64,000 nt of DNA from Bacillota bacterium (GTDB lineage: Bacteria > Bacillota > Clostridia > Lachnospirales > Lachnospiraceae): the NCBI GenBank assembly GCA_023409535.1, contig JAEYGZ010000046.1, positions 1-64,000 of the forward strand, given 5' to 3'. Below are positions 27,491 to 35,883 of the stretch, piece after piece; the first letter of the stretch is position 1, and every line of letters begins with the position of its first letter. The notes below the pieces were generated by a model that saw only the letters and a list, made by a program, of their open reading frames with translations, did no database searches and was not told the origin of the DNA. The position numbers were made by a program, and so were the translations under genes.

Positions 27491-27534
27491 AAGCCATAGT
27501 ACATTGACAGTTCATACCAGTGGAGAAATATCGC

Positions 27535-29205
27535 ATGAAAAATAAATATGCAATTGGATTAGATTATGGTACCCAATCAGGAAGAGCGGTATTGGTTGAT
27601 ATCGCTACGGGAAGTATTGTCGCCCAGGCCGTGAAGGCATATACGCATGGGGTGATGGATGAGTATTTGCCGGATGGAGTGACAAAGCTGGGAACAGACT
27701 GGGCATTGCAGCATCCTGCAGATTATCTGGAGGTTGTAAGAGAGACGATTCCTGCCGTATTAAGGGAAGCCGGCGTAAGTCCGGCGGATGTTGTCGGTTT
27801 ATCGGCGGATTTTACTGCATGTACCATTCTTCCGGTGGATGAAAGCAAAACTCCGTTATGCTTTTTAAAGGAATTCGAGCAGGAACCGCATGCTTATGTG
27901 AAGCTGTGGAAGCATCATGCCGCACAGGAACAGGCGGACAGGATGACGGCCGTTGCAGAGCTGCGGCAAGAAGCTTTCCTGCACAGATACGGCGGCAAAA
28001 TATCTTCGGAATGGTTACAGCCTAAGGTATATCAGGTATTAATCGAAGCACCGAAGATTTTTAACAGAGCGGACAGCTTTATCGAGGCAGGGGACTGGCT
28101 GAGCTTTATGCTGACGGGGCAGGAGAAAAGAAGCAGCTGCTTTGCAGGGTATAAGGAGCTATGGCACAAAAACGACGGTTATCCGTCATCGGATTTTATG
28201 AAGGCGGTAGATCCGCGCCTGGAAAATTTATTAGGTGAAAAACTGAGTGCCGATATCTATCCCCTTGGAGGGAAGGCGGGTGAGCTGACAGAGGAGTGGG
28301 CAGAGAAGACCGGTCTTATGAAGGGAACGGCGGTCGGTATCAGCATCATTGATGCGCATGCGGGCGTTCCCGGTGTTGGGATAACCGGGCCGGGGCAGCT
28401 GCTTATGATTATGGGAACCTCCACCTGTCACATCCTTTTGGGAGAAACGGAAGAAATTGTTCCCGGAATGTGCGGAGTGGTAGAAGATGGAGTGCTGCCG
28501 GGTTATTTTGCATATGAGGCCGGCCAGGCATGTGTCGGAGACCATTTTGAATGGCTGGTGAAAAATTGTATAACACCGGAATACCGGGAGGATGCAGACA
28601 AGCGGGGAATTGGAATCCATGAGCTTTTAACTGAAAAAGCGAAGGAATTAAAACCGGGAGAAAGCGGCTTGCTGGCACTGGATTGGTGGAACGGAAACCG
28701 AACTCCTTATGTGGATTATAACCTGACGGGAATGATGATCGGGCAGACCCTGACAACAAAGCCGGAGGAAATGTACCGCGCCTTGATCGAAGCTACTGCC
28801 TTCGGAACGAATTATATCATCGAAACGTTTGAAAAGGCAGGCGTCAAAATTAATGAATTGTATGCCTGCGGAGGAATTGCAGAAAAAAATGCAATGATGA
28901 TGCAAATCTATGCAGATGTCACAGATCGGGAAATCCGCATTTCAGCTTCGAATCAGACTCCTGCGTTAGGTGCGGCTATGTTTGGAGCGGTTGCGGCAGG
29001 AAAAGAGAAGGGCGGGTATGCTTCCATATTTGAAGCTGCAAAAAATATGGGTAAGGTAAAAGAAGAATACTATAAGCCGATCAAAGAGAATGTTGAAGTA
29101 TATCAAAGCCTTTATCAGGAATATAAGGTGCTAAGTGAATATTTTGCACATGAAAATTCTGTAATGAAACGTTTGAAGGAATTAAAAAAGAAAATCAGAA
29201 AATGA
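27535..29205 (+). CDS. FGGY-family sugar kinase, ribulokinase (AraB)-like, 556 aa
   Basis: ATP-dependent kinase of the FGGY superfamily. The N-terminal domain opens AIGLDYGTQSGRAVLVD and has SADFTACTILPVD; the C-terminal domain has MGTSTCHILLG, ATAFGTNYIIE and ACGGIAEKNAMMMQIYAD. Overall length and these motifs match AraB ribulokinases rather than FucK or XylB. AraB is known to accept several 2-ketopentoses, so after FucI it could make D-ribulose 5-phosphate from D-arabinose (inference). GGAG at 27522-27525 supports the ATG at 27535; a GTG at 27520 is the alternative. It is the last gene of the operon. Confidence 0.85.
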   Translation: MKNKYAIGLDYGTQSGRAVLVDIATGSIVAQAVKAYTHGVMDEYLPDGVTKLGTDWALQHPADYLEVVRETIPAVLREAGVSPADVVGLSADFTACTILPVDESKTPLCFLKEFEQEPHAYVKLWKHHAAQEQADRMTAVAELRQEAFLHRYGGKISSEWLQPKVYQVLIEAPKIFNRADSFIEAGDWLSFMLTGQEKRSSCFAGYKELWHKNDGYPSSDFMKAVDPRLENLLGEKLSADIYPLGGKAGELTEEWAEKTGLMKGTAVGISIIDAHAGVPGVGITGPGQLLMIMGTSTCHILLGETEEIVPGMCGVVEDGVLPGYFAYEAGQACVGDHFEWLVKNCITPEYREDADKRGIGIHELLTEKAKELKPGESGLLALDWWNGNRTPYVDYNLTGMMIGQTLTTKPEEMYRALIEATAFGTNYIIETFEKAGVKINELYACGGIAEKNAMMMQIYADVTDREIRISASNQTPALGAAMFGAVAAGKEKGGYASIFEAAKNMGKVKEEYYKPIKENVEVYQSLYQEYKVLSEYFAHENSVMKRLKELKKKIRK

Positions 29206-29227
29206 CATAGGTCTAATAATAATCTGC

Positions 29228-29256
29228 TTGACAGAACGAACAGCAGCGGTTATACT
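29228..29256 (+). promoter_or_regulatory. Promoter of the tyrS T-box transcript
   Basis: TTGACA at 29228-29233 and TATACT at 29251-29256 with a 17-bp spacer. The predicted start near 29263 coincides with the beginning of the T-box stem I region. Confidence 0.75.
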
Positions 29257-29261
29257 AGCGT

Positions 29262-29664
29262 TCAAATACAGAAAAAGCGATGATAAGAAGGAGTAGGGAT
29301 AAAACGATCCAACAGAAAGCAACCGATTGATGAGAGGGGCAGGAAAGTTTATTCTGAATACATCTTTGAGCTTCACACCGAACAGGCGACTAAGTAGGCT
29401 GTGACGGAGCCCTGCACCCGTTACCGTGCTAGAGTATCCAAGTGAAGCGGATTAATTCATGAAAGTCAGAGATTTACTGAGCCTGCTCAAGTAAATGACA
29501 TGAATTTCATGGATAAGTGAGCGAAATTCCGAAGGAATTAAGCTTCTGATCTGCAAAACAGGATTGCGTACTCAAAGAGGTCGGCTATATAAACAGTCGA
29601 TAAATAAGAGGTGGTACCGCGTGAGTAATCCCGCCCTCTAGGCAACTGGAGGAGCGGGTTTTTT
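29262..29664 (+). promoter_or_regulatory. T-box leader of tyrS (tyrosine)
   Basis: The hallmark T-box sequence AGGTGGTACCGCG is at 29609-29621, where uncharged tRNA acceptor ends pair. It is followed by an intrinsic terminator (29630-29664: CCCGC and CCTC pairing with GAGG-A-GCGGG and a T-run) that the antiterminator form would disrupt. Upstream lies a long stem I region. A TAC codon in CTGAATACATC at 29359-29361 is the best specifier-loop candidate and would read tRNA-Tyr, matching the gene downstream. The leader is about 400 nt, longer than many. It accounts for the 29206-29732 gap. Confidence 0.9.
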
Positions 29665-29732
29665 GATTCATAAAATTAACATCGCATTTGCTTCTGTATT
29701 AATTATTATAAATGAAAGAAGGAGATTATAAG

Positions 29733-30962
29733 ATGAACACAGGAAACAGCAGGATTGGAATCGAGGAACAGATCAGGATTATGAAGAAGGGTGTAGCAGA
29801 GATGATTTCTGAGGAGGAGTTAAGGGAGAAGCTGCTCTCTGCCCGGAAGGAAGAGAGACCGCTGATTGTTAAGCTGGGACTGGATCCCAGTGCTCCGGAC
29901 ATTCATCTGGGTCACACGGTGGTACTTCGTAAAATTAAGCAAATGCAGGACCTGGGGCATCATGCGGTAATTATTATCGGAGATTTTACGGGCAGGATCG
30001 GTGACCCTACCGGAAAATCAAAGACCCGCAAGCCCTTAAGTGAAGAGCAGGTGAAGCAAAATGCAAAGACTTATACCGATCAGATCTTTCAGATTCTCAA
30101 CCCTCACAAAACCACTGTCCGATTTAACAGCGAATGGCTGTCCAGACTGAACTTCGAAGAAGTCATCAAGCTGGCAGCAAGTACGACGGTGGCAAGGCTG
30201 CTGGAGCGGGATGATTTTATGAGCCGCTTCAAGAAGCAGGAACCAATAGGCTTGCATGAATTTTTCTATCCCTTGATGCAGGCATATGATTCAGTTGAAA
30301 TTAATGCGGATATTGAACTGGGAGGTATGGATCAGACCTTTAATATCCTGATGGGCCGAAATCTTCTGGGAAATCTGGGAAAAAGCAGACAGATAGCCAT
30401 GTTCATGCCAATTCTTGAGGGACTTGACGGGGCCATGAAGATGAGCAAGAGCCTTGGTAATTATATCGGAATCAATGAACCCGCAGAGGTAATGTTTAAA
30501 AAGGTGATGGAAATTCCGGATCATTTAATTTTACGCTACTTTGAGCTGGTAACGGATGAACACCCTGATAGGATTGAGAAGATAAAGAAACAGATGGAGG
30601 AGGGACGTAATCCTAGGGATGTTAAGCTTGAGCTGGCTGCAATTATAACAGGACTATATCATAATGATGAAGAGTCACTAAAAGCTGAGGAGTATTTTTA
30701 TACAGTATTTCAGAAGGGCGAATTACCGGAAGAAATGCCTGAATTGATGGTATCGGCTGAGCGTAACAGCTTGATAGAGCTCATACCGTTTCTTGTAAAA
30801 GAGAAGATTATACCCTCCGCAAGTGAATTCCGCCGTCTGGTTCAGCAGGGCGGAGTGCAGGTAAACCAAAGAAAGGCCGAGGATTTATCGGAGCGGTTTT
30901 CTGAGAGGGAGATAATATTAAAGATAGGGAAAAAGAAATTTCTCAGGGTAATCTTCAAGTGA
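29733..30962 (+). CDS. tyrS: Tyrosyl-tRNA synthetase (TyrZ-type), 409 aa
   Basis: Class I aminoacyl-tRNA synthetase charging tRNA-Tyr. The HIGH-equivalent is HLGHT near residue 51 and the KMSKS loop reads KMSKS near 234. GGMDQTFN is the usual active-site strand and the C-terminus carries an S4 RNA-binding domain (SASEFRRLVQQGGVQVN). The N-terminal GVAEMISEEEL and overall pattern fit the TyrZ (TyrS2) branch, which differs from the common TyrS. GAAGGAGA before 29733 fixes the start, removing seven residues from the longest frame. Expression is controlled by the T-box. Confidence 0.93.
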   Translation: MNTGNSRIGIEEQIRIMKKGVAEMISEEELREKLLSARKEERPLIVKLGLDPSAPDIHLGHTVVLRKIKQMQDLGHHAVIIIGDFTGRIGDPTGKSKTRKPLSEEQVKQNAKTYTDQIFQILNPHKTTVRFNSEWLSRLNFEEVIKLAASTTVARLLERDDFMSRFKKQEPIGLHEFFYPLMQAYDSVEINADIELGGMDQTFNILMGRNLLGNLGKSRQIAMFMPILEGLDGAMKMSKSLGNYIGINEPAEVMFKKVMEIPDHLILRYFELVTDEHPDRIEKIKKQMEEGRNPRDVKLELAAIITGLYHNDEESLKAEEYFYTVFQKGELPEEMPELMVSAERNSLIELIPFLVKEKIIPSASEFRRLVQQGGVQVNQRKAEDLSERFSEREIILKIGKKKFLRVIFK

Positions 30963-30975
30963 AGATTACCCTGAG
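30942..30975. terminator. Bidirectional terminator overlapping the tyrS stop codon
   Basis: CTCAGGGTAATCTTC (30942-30956) pairs perfectly with GAAGATTACCCTGAG (30961-30975) around a 4-nt loop that overlaps the tyrS TGA. On the minus strand the hairpin is followed by a T-rich stretch (AAATTTCTTTTT in transcript sense), serving the anti-sigma operon. Confidence 0.8.
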
Positions 30976-31009
30976 GGGGCAATTGCAATTCTACTTTTGA
31001 TATGAGGGA

Positions 31010-32380
31010 TTATTTAATACTTAGTTCAATCGGTTCCTCCAGTAATTGCATCGGTGCATAGTTCCATCGGAGTTTATAATAGTGATCTTTAAAATCTTTA
31101 ATGGTATAGTCAGAACTGAGGACATGTTGTTCTTCGTTGGCAGAAGAACCAAAGGAGGTGAAAAAGTATTCCTTTCCATTAATATCATAATATTGAGAAT
31201 CAAAAGTTGAAGCTTTAAAGTGGTCATCCTCATAGACAGCATCCAGAGTCAGCTTTAAGGTGGTGTTATCTAAATCCATAGAGCGTACGGATACTCCGGC
31301 CGGCATATTGGTAATCGATTTTGTATCATATTGAACCAAGCCGTATAATTTATCCTTATCCAATATGGATATTCTGTTGATTATCAGCTTCAAGTGCTCT
31401 GCGTCAGAAAAATAGCTGCTTTCATAGAATAAGGAATTCATATTCAGGCCGGAAGTATCAAAGGTGCCGGTAATACTGTTTGATTTGGAATCATAGGTAG
31501 TTCCCTTTTCGTCCATGAAGGTTATATTGAGACCCTTCAGCAGGGCACTGTTTTCCGGATCGGCTTCTATCAGCAGTCTGGCCTGTGTTGGATAAACATT
31601 CAAGCAGTCCAGATATATTCGCTGGTCGTTAAGCGCTAACCACTGATGGATAGGAAGAGATACAATATTTTTCCGGAACCCCTCATCAGGATATAAATCA
31701 AATACAAATGCATAGTCCTTACCGGCAGCATTGGACTGCGCTGAATCAGTATACTCGCCGGTAGAGGGGTCATAGGTTGCAGTTTGTACCTCCTGAAAAT
31801 CAGGGTCAACACTGATAAACGCATGGAAGGTGATTTCTTTTGGAATTTCTCTTCCATCAAGATAATCGATATCTATTTTTTCAAGCTTACCCGACTCGTA
31901 CATGGTGTCGAAGCTTATTGCGGCAGCCAGTCCGTTCCCTTGTTCATCGCGAAAATCATAATGCCATTGCCCTGCTTTTACCGGAGCGTCAACCTGAAAG
32001 AAGATAGAGATATGTCCGGCGTCAAGGATCATATATTCCACGGATACGGTAACATTATCCTGCGTCTGATGTTCACCGATAATCTGGACATAATCATTTT
32101 CTACGGCTGTTTTCAGACCGGGGTCAAAAGCAACTGCCGCAACAAGATCCTCCAGAAACGGGATATTACTCATAGCCAATGCCACAGCCGGGAAGAGATT
32201 TACCAGCAAAACAAATAATGCAGCAGTTGAAAGGATGGAAAATGAAGGTGCCTGCCATAGTAAGGAATGCTTTCGGTGCTTTTTCACTCTTTTAATTGCT
32301 TTTAATGCAGCCGAGTCTAAGGAAGTTGGAATTGCTTCCAGCTCTGCTTTATAGGAATAGAATTCTTCATTGCGATTCAT
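31010..32380 (-). CDS. DUF4179-type anti-sigma factor, membrane-anchored, 456 aa
   Basis: A cytoplasmic N-terminus (residues about 1-45, Lys/Arg rich before the membrane), one span (SILSTAALFVLLVNLFPAVA) and a long extracellular region of beta-rich character fit DUF4179 anti-ECF sigma proteins. It overlaps the sigma gene as TGATG (sigma stop and this start share bases at 32380-32382), so translation is coupled. GGAGGTGG lies 4-10 bp upstream. It likely holds the sigma factor until an envelope signal is received. The signal is unknown. Confidence 0.85.
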   Translation of the reverse strand: MNRNEEFYSYKAELEAIPTSLDSAALKAIKRVKKHRKHSLLWQAPSFSILSTAALFVLLVNLFPAVALAMSNIPFLEDLVAAVAFDPGLKTAVENDYVQIIGEHQTQDNVTVSVEYMILDAGHISIFFQVDAPVKAGQWHYDFRDEQGNGLAAAISFDTMYESGKLEKIDIDYLDGREIPKEITFHAFISVDPDFQEVQTATYDPSTGEYTDSAQSNAAGKDYAFVFDLYPDEGFRKNIVSLPIHQWLALNDQRIYLDCLNVYPTQARLLIEADPENSALLKGLNITFMDEKGTTYDSKSNSITGTFDTSGLNMNSLFYESSYFSDAEHLKLIINRISILDKDKLYGLVQYDTKSITNMPAGVSVRSMDLDNTTLKLTLDAVYEDDHFKASTFDSQYYDINGKEYFFTSFGSSANEEQHVLSSDYTIKDFKDHYYKLRWNYAPMQLLEEPIELSIK

Positions 32381-32847
32381 CACTCCACCTCCAATTCTAA
32401 TCTTAATAAGGAAAGTGCTTTTCTTTGTCTGGTTGCGACGGTTCCCTGGGGCAATTTTAATATTTGTGCAGTCTCCGCCAGGGTATATTCATTGAAGTAA
32501 CGAAGATTGATGATATCCTGCAGCTCCTGTGGAAGTTTGGCAATTGCTTCTTTCAACGGCAGGGAATCGTAATCCTCATGGGACAGCTCAAGAGCATCGT
32601 TATAGGGTTCAAGCCTTTTGGTCCGCCGCAGTTCTTTCTTGCATACATTAATTAAGATTCGTGTGATCCAAGTCTTAAAGTATTCGGGCTGCCGTAATTT
32701 TTTAATATTTTTATATGCCAGATATACAGTCTCGTCCACTGCATCGTGGGAGGCGGCTTCATTTTTCAGGTAAATATATGCGATACGGTACAGGGAGCCC
32801 TTGATTTGATCAAACTCGGCTATGAATTTATCTTCCGGCAGCTTCAT
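32380..32847 (-). CDS. ECF-type RNA polymerase sigma factor, 155 aa
   Basis: Region 2 (SHDAVDETVYLAYKNIKKLRQPEYFKTWI, about residues 33-62) and region 4 helix-turn-helix (TLAETAQILKLPQGTVATRQRKAL) are present without region 3, as in the extracytoplasmic-function class. AAAGGAA before 32847 suggests starting there; an ATG at 32862 would add five residues. It forms a two-gene unit with the anti-sigma factor. A 13-bp tandem repeat lies about 140 bp upstream. Confidence 0.88.
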   Translation of the reverse strand: MKLPEDKFIAEFDQIKGSLYRIAYIYLKNEAASHDAVDETVYLAYKNIKKLRQPEYFKTWITRILINVCKKELRRTKRLEPYNDALELSHEDYDSLPLKEAIAKLPQELQDIINLRYFNEYTLAETAQILKLPQGTVATRQRKALSLLRLELEVE

Positions 32848-32985
32848 GTGGTTTCCTTTCATAGTTCCATTTCTATTTATTAGATACAGAAGGCAGGGAT
32901 TTTTATTTCAAGCTGATAAATATTTTTTATCTTATTTATGATCATAGCATTTGATTATAGAATTTGGAAGAAATAAGAAAGTGAA

Positions 32986-33063
32986 CTAGGAAATGAACAT
33001 AGAAAATGAATACAGGAAATGAAAATAGAAAATGAATATAGGAAATAAGCATAGAAAAAGCTG
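32986..33063. repeat. 13-bp tandem repeat, about six copies
   Basis: Six head-to-tail units of 13 bp read ATAGAAAATGAAT or close variants (ACAGGAAATGAAA, ATAGGAAATAAGC), with alternating GGAAAT and GAAAAT forms that hint at a 26-bp higher-order unit. It sits between the sigma-factor gene and the aroA terminator. The rest of 32848-33180 holds only the terminator. Confidence 0.8.
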
Positions 33064-33086
33064 AGACAAGATAAGCCGAGAATAGG

Positions 33087-33140
33087 AAAAAGCAGCATTT
33101 ATAAATTATGGATTGTATATTTACAAAATGCTGCTTTATA
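33087..33140 (-). terminator. Terminator of the aroF-tyrA-aroA operon
   Basis: AAAGCAGCATTT (33089-33100) pairs with AAATGCTGCTTT (33126-33137). On the minus strand the T-run (plus-strand A-run at 33087-33091) follows the stem, so it acts on the aro operon. Confidence 0.7.
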
Positions 33141-33180
33141 TTGTCCTCGTATTAGAAAGGATTCTTTTATGGGTCTTTCT

Positions 33181-34596
33181 TTAAGTCAGACTTTTTAAAT
33201 CGGAATAGAAATTCGGATAGGAGATATCAACGCATGCTGCATCAATGATTTCAGTTTCCCCTTCTGCAAGCAGACTGGCGATCGCAAAAGACATGGCGAT
33301 GCGGTGATCTGATTTGCTCTCTATGCTTGCTCCGTGCAGAGCCTTTCCGCCCTGGATAATCAATCCGTCCTCAGTAGGTGTAATATCGGCACCCATCTTA
33401 CGCAGGTTATCAGCCATTACGTCAATACGGTTGCTTTCCTTCACTTTAAGCTCTGCGGCGTCCTTAATCACAGTAGTACCAGTCGCAAAGCAGGCAAGTA
33501 CTGCAATTACAGGAATCTCATCAATTAATGCAGGTATTATTTCACCGCCGATCTCGGTCCCCGTCAGTTCACTATGGCGTACGATCAGATCAGCAACCGG
33601 CTCCCCGCCGTTATCAACGACATTTTCCAGAGTAATATCCGCACCCATCTGCCGGCATACTCTCAGAATTCCGTCACGTGTCGGGTTGATACCGACATTC
33701 TTTATGATAACCTCGGAATTCGGGACCAGAAGCCCGGCTGCGATAAAGTATGCTGCCGAGGAGATATCCCCGGGAACATGAATTTTACGTCCGGTCAGCT
33801 TTGGATCAGGCCGTATGGTTGCAGTGGCTCCTGAACTTGTTATAATTGCACCAAATTCAGATAGCATCAGCTCTGTGTGATTTCTGGAAAGGGAAGGCTC
33901 CGTAACGGAAGTTTCACCTTCGGCATATAGTCCGGCCAGAAGAACACAGGATTTGATCTGGGCAGATGCAACAGGGGAAATGTAAGGAATACCTTTCAAC
34001 TTATGTATACTCAATTGCTCAGAATCACGAAATTGTTCCGAACTGTGTAATTGTTCTGAACTGAACTGCTTTGAACTCAACTGCTCTGAGCTGAATTGCT
34101 CTGAGCTGAATTGCTCTGAGCTGCGAAGCTGCTCTTGCCTGCTGTTGATTGCAAGAGGAGCACAATTATTCTCTTTCAGGCTGTAGATATCTGCACCCAT
34201 TTTAGTGAGCGGGTCAAGGATTCTCCCCATAGGCCTTCTTTGAATGGATTCATCTCCGATGAGAGTGGTGGCGAAGCTTTGCCCGCAGAGAATCCCGGAG
34301 AGAAGCCTCATCGTGGTGCCGCTGTTCCCTACGTCAAGGATATCCTTTGGCTTTTGCAGACCGTGCAATCCCTTGCCCTTGATCAGCATATAATTCTTTG
34401 ACGGGTCATTTTCTATCTCTATTCCAAGCTGGCGAAAGCACCGTATTGTGGAAAGACAGTCAGCTCCCTGAAGAAAATTTGTTACTTCGGTTATCCCTTC
34501 TGCCAGGGCGCCGAACATTACGGCGCGGTGGGAGATGGATTTATCTCCGGGTACAGTGATGCTTCCTTTTAAGGGCCCGCTTTTTGTAAATATCAT
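33181..34596 (-). CDS. aroA: EPSP synthase (3-phosphoshikimate 1-carboxyvinyltransferase), class II motifs, with repeat insertion, 471 aa
   Basis: Joins shikimate 3-phosphate and phosphoenolpyruvate in chorismate synthesis. Motifs GDKS (17-20), SAQIK (211-215), RNHTE and NPTR match the set that defines class II, often glyphosate-tolerant, enzymes. GNSGTTMRLL (90-99) is the usual substrate loop. The protein is about 40 residues longer than typical. Residues about 153-198 are a Ser/Glu/Gln repeat (SSEQF, SSEQL, SSKQF) inserted between APLAI and LKGIPY, where other family members have a short turn. The insertion keeps frame and all catalytic motifs. It is the last gene of the aroF-tyrA-aroA operon. 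Confidence 0.93.
   Translation of the reverse strand: MIFTKSGPLKGSITVPGDKSISHRAVMFGALAEGITEVTNFLQGADCLSTIRCFRQLGIEIENDPSKNYMLIKGKGLHGLQKPKDILDVGNSGTTMRLLSGILCGQSFATTLIGDESIQRRPMGRILDPLTKMGADIYSLKENNCAPLAINSRQEQLRSSEQFSSEQFSSEQLSSKQFSSEQLHSSEQFRDSEQLSIHKLKGIPYISPVASAQIKSCVLLAGLYAEGETSVTEPSLSRNHTELMLSEFGAIITSSGATATIRPDPKLTGRKIHVPGDISSAAYFIAAGLLVPNSEVIIKNVGINPTRDGILRVCRQMGADITLENVVDNGGEPVADLIVRHSELTGTEIGGEIIPALIDEIPVIAVLACFATGTTVIKDAAELKVKESNRIDVMADNLRKMGADITPTEDGLIIQGGKALHGASIESKSDHRIAMSFAIASLLAEGETEIIDAACVDISYPNFYSDLKSLT
34013..34133. repeat. 15-bp tandem repeat inside aroA
   Basis: Units of the form AGCTGAATTGCTCTG repeat about eight times with drift at both ends, encoding the SSEQF/SSEQL pentapeptides on the minus strand. 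Central copies are nearly identical, implying recent slippage expansion; outer copies are diverged. Confidence 0.85.
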
Positions 34597-34646
34597 GATA
34601 AATCTCCTTCATACTTCAATATTCTGAATGAGTTCCTTGCCGTATA

Positions 34647-35807
34647 TCAATTTCTTTCATAAATTCTGTAGTTATATCTGGTAAGGAGTGCAGAAGCCTT
34701 ATCCTGTGCCTGCTCCTCATAAAATTCGATCCGAAGAACTCCTTCTTCAAATTCACGGTTATGAATGATCCCTATATTCTTGATACTGATCTGGTTGCTT
34801 GCCAGCAAAGTGGCAATTGTTGCGATTGCTCCTGCTTCATCTCTGATATCCAGGTAAATTTCAAACAGCTTCTTCATCATTCCGATCGATCTGTTGGGGA
34901 TAGCACTGCGGTATTCGCCGGCAGTATCAAACATCTGATAGAGATAATCCCCGTCCCTTCCGGATAGTGCCTCGGAAGCGGCTTTCAGGTATTCTATATA
35001 GCGGTCAAGGCATTCTTTAATTTCTGCATCATTGGTCAGACAGATATTCTGCCACATCACCGGTGAGGAGGAGGCAATTCTGGTGATATCCTTAAATCCT
35101 CCGGCTGCTAATGCACGCATCTTCTCGGCACTGTCATCCGATTCTCGAACCAGATTCACAAGCTGGGCAGCGATAATATGCGGTACATGGCTGATGGCCG
35201 CGGTGATCTTATCGTGTTCTTTTGACTCCAGCAGTATTGGGATGGAGCCCATTTTTTTCACCAGCGCATAGAGGAAAGCGGTCATTGGTGCCGGTGTTTT
35301 TACGGTAGGAGCCAGGATATAATATGCATTCTCCAACAACAGGGCATAGGAACTCGGATATCCTGTCTTCTCAGAGCCGGTCATCGGATGGCCTCCGATA
35401 AAGTGCTCCTCCAGTCCAAGCTCTGTCACAGCTTTATGTATATTATTCTTTACACTTCCAACGTCGGTGAGAATGCAGCATGCTTTCAGCAGGGGCTTCA
35501 GTTGTTTTAAGTATTCGATATTTGAAAGCACCGGTGCACATAAGAAGATCAGGTCGCAATCCGGAAAATTTTCGCTTAAGGTGTTGGTGACCTGATTAAG
35601 AACCTTATCCTCTAAAGCTGCCTGTAAATCAGTGCTGGGTTTGTTCGTATGATAATCATAGGCTACCAGATTATAATCCGGATTAATTTTCTTTAACGCC
35701 TTGGCAATGGAACCGCCGATTAAGCCAAAGCCAATAAAACCAATCATTAAATTCTTCTTAAAATCACTTTCAAAATCGCTCTTAAAATCGCTTTCAGAAG
35801 CTGTCAT
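34647..35807 (-). CDS. tyrA: Prephenate dehydrogenase with C-terminal ACT domain, 386 aa
   Basis: Oxidises prephenate to 4-hydroxyphenylpyruvate for tyrosine. A Rossmann motif GFIGFGLIGGSIAKAL starts near residue 22, with GGHPMTGSEKTG and SHVPHIIAAQL further on. The last 75 residues (YLDIRDEAGAIATIATLL) form an ACT domain that normally binds tyrosine for feedback control. GGGAGG 5 bp before 35807 fixes the start. A Ser-Asp-Phe-Lys/Glu tetrapeptide repeated three times lies just before the Rossmann domain. It stands between aroF and aroA. Confidence 0.92.
   Translation of the reverse strand: MTASESDFKSDFESDFKKNLMIGFIGFGLIGGSIAKALKKINPDYNLVAYDYHTNKPSTDLQAALEDKVLNQVTNTLSENFPDCDLIFLCAPVLSNIEYLKQLKPLLKACCILTDVGSVKNNIHKAVTELGLEEHFIGGHPMTGSEKTGYPSSYALLLENAYYILAPTVKTPAPMTAFLYALVKKMGSIPILLESKEHDKITAAISHVPHIIAAQLVNLVRESDDSAEKMRALAAGGFKDITRIASSSPVMWQNICLTNDAEIKECLDRYIEYLKAASEALSGRDGDYLYQMFDTAGEYRSAIPNRSIGMMKKLFEIYLDIRDEAGAIATIATLLASNQISIKNIGIIHNREFEEGVLRIEFYEEQAQDKASALLTRYNYRIYERN
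35760..35795. repeat. 12-bp tandem repeat in the 5' end of tyrA
   Basis: Three units (AAAATCACTTTC, AAAATCGCTCTT, AAAATCGCTTTC on the plus strand) encode the SDFK/SDFE repeats at the TyrA N-terminus. Confidence 0.8.
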
Positions 35808-35883
35808 GAATACCTCCCGTTTTGCAATGTATTTTAGCATACACAATATATTGCTGCTGCCTTTCGTTATTTCGGATGATGAA

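Noticed and set aside
34013..34133. CRISPR-like repeat array
   Set aside because: The repeats are contiguous 15-bp units without spacers and stay in frame in aroA.
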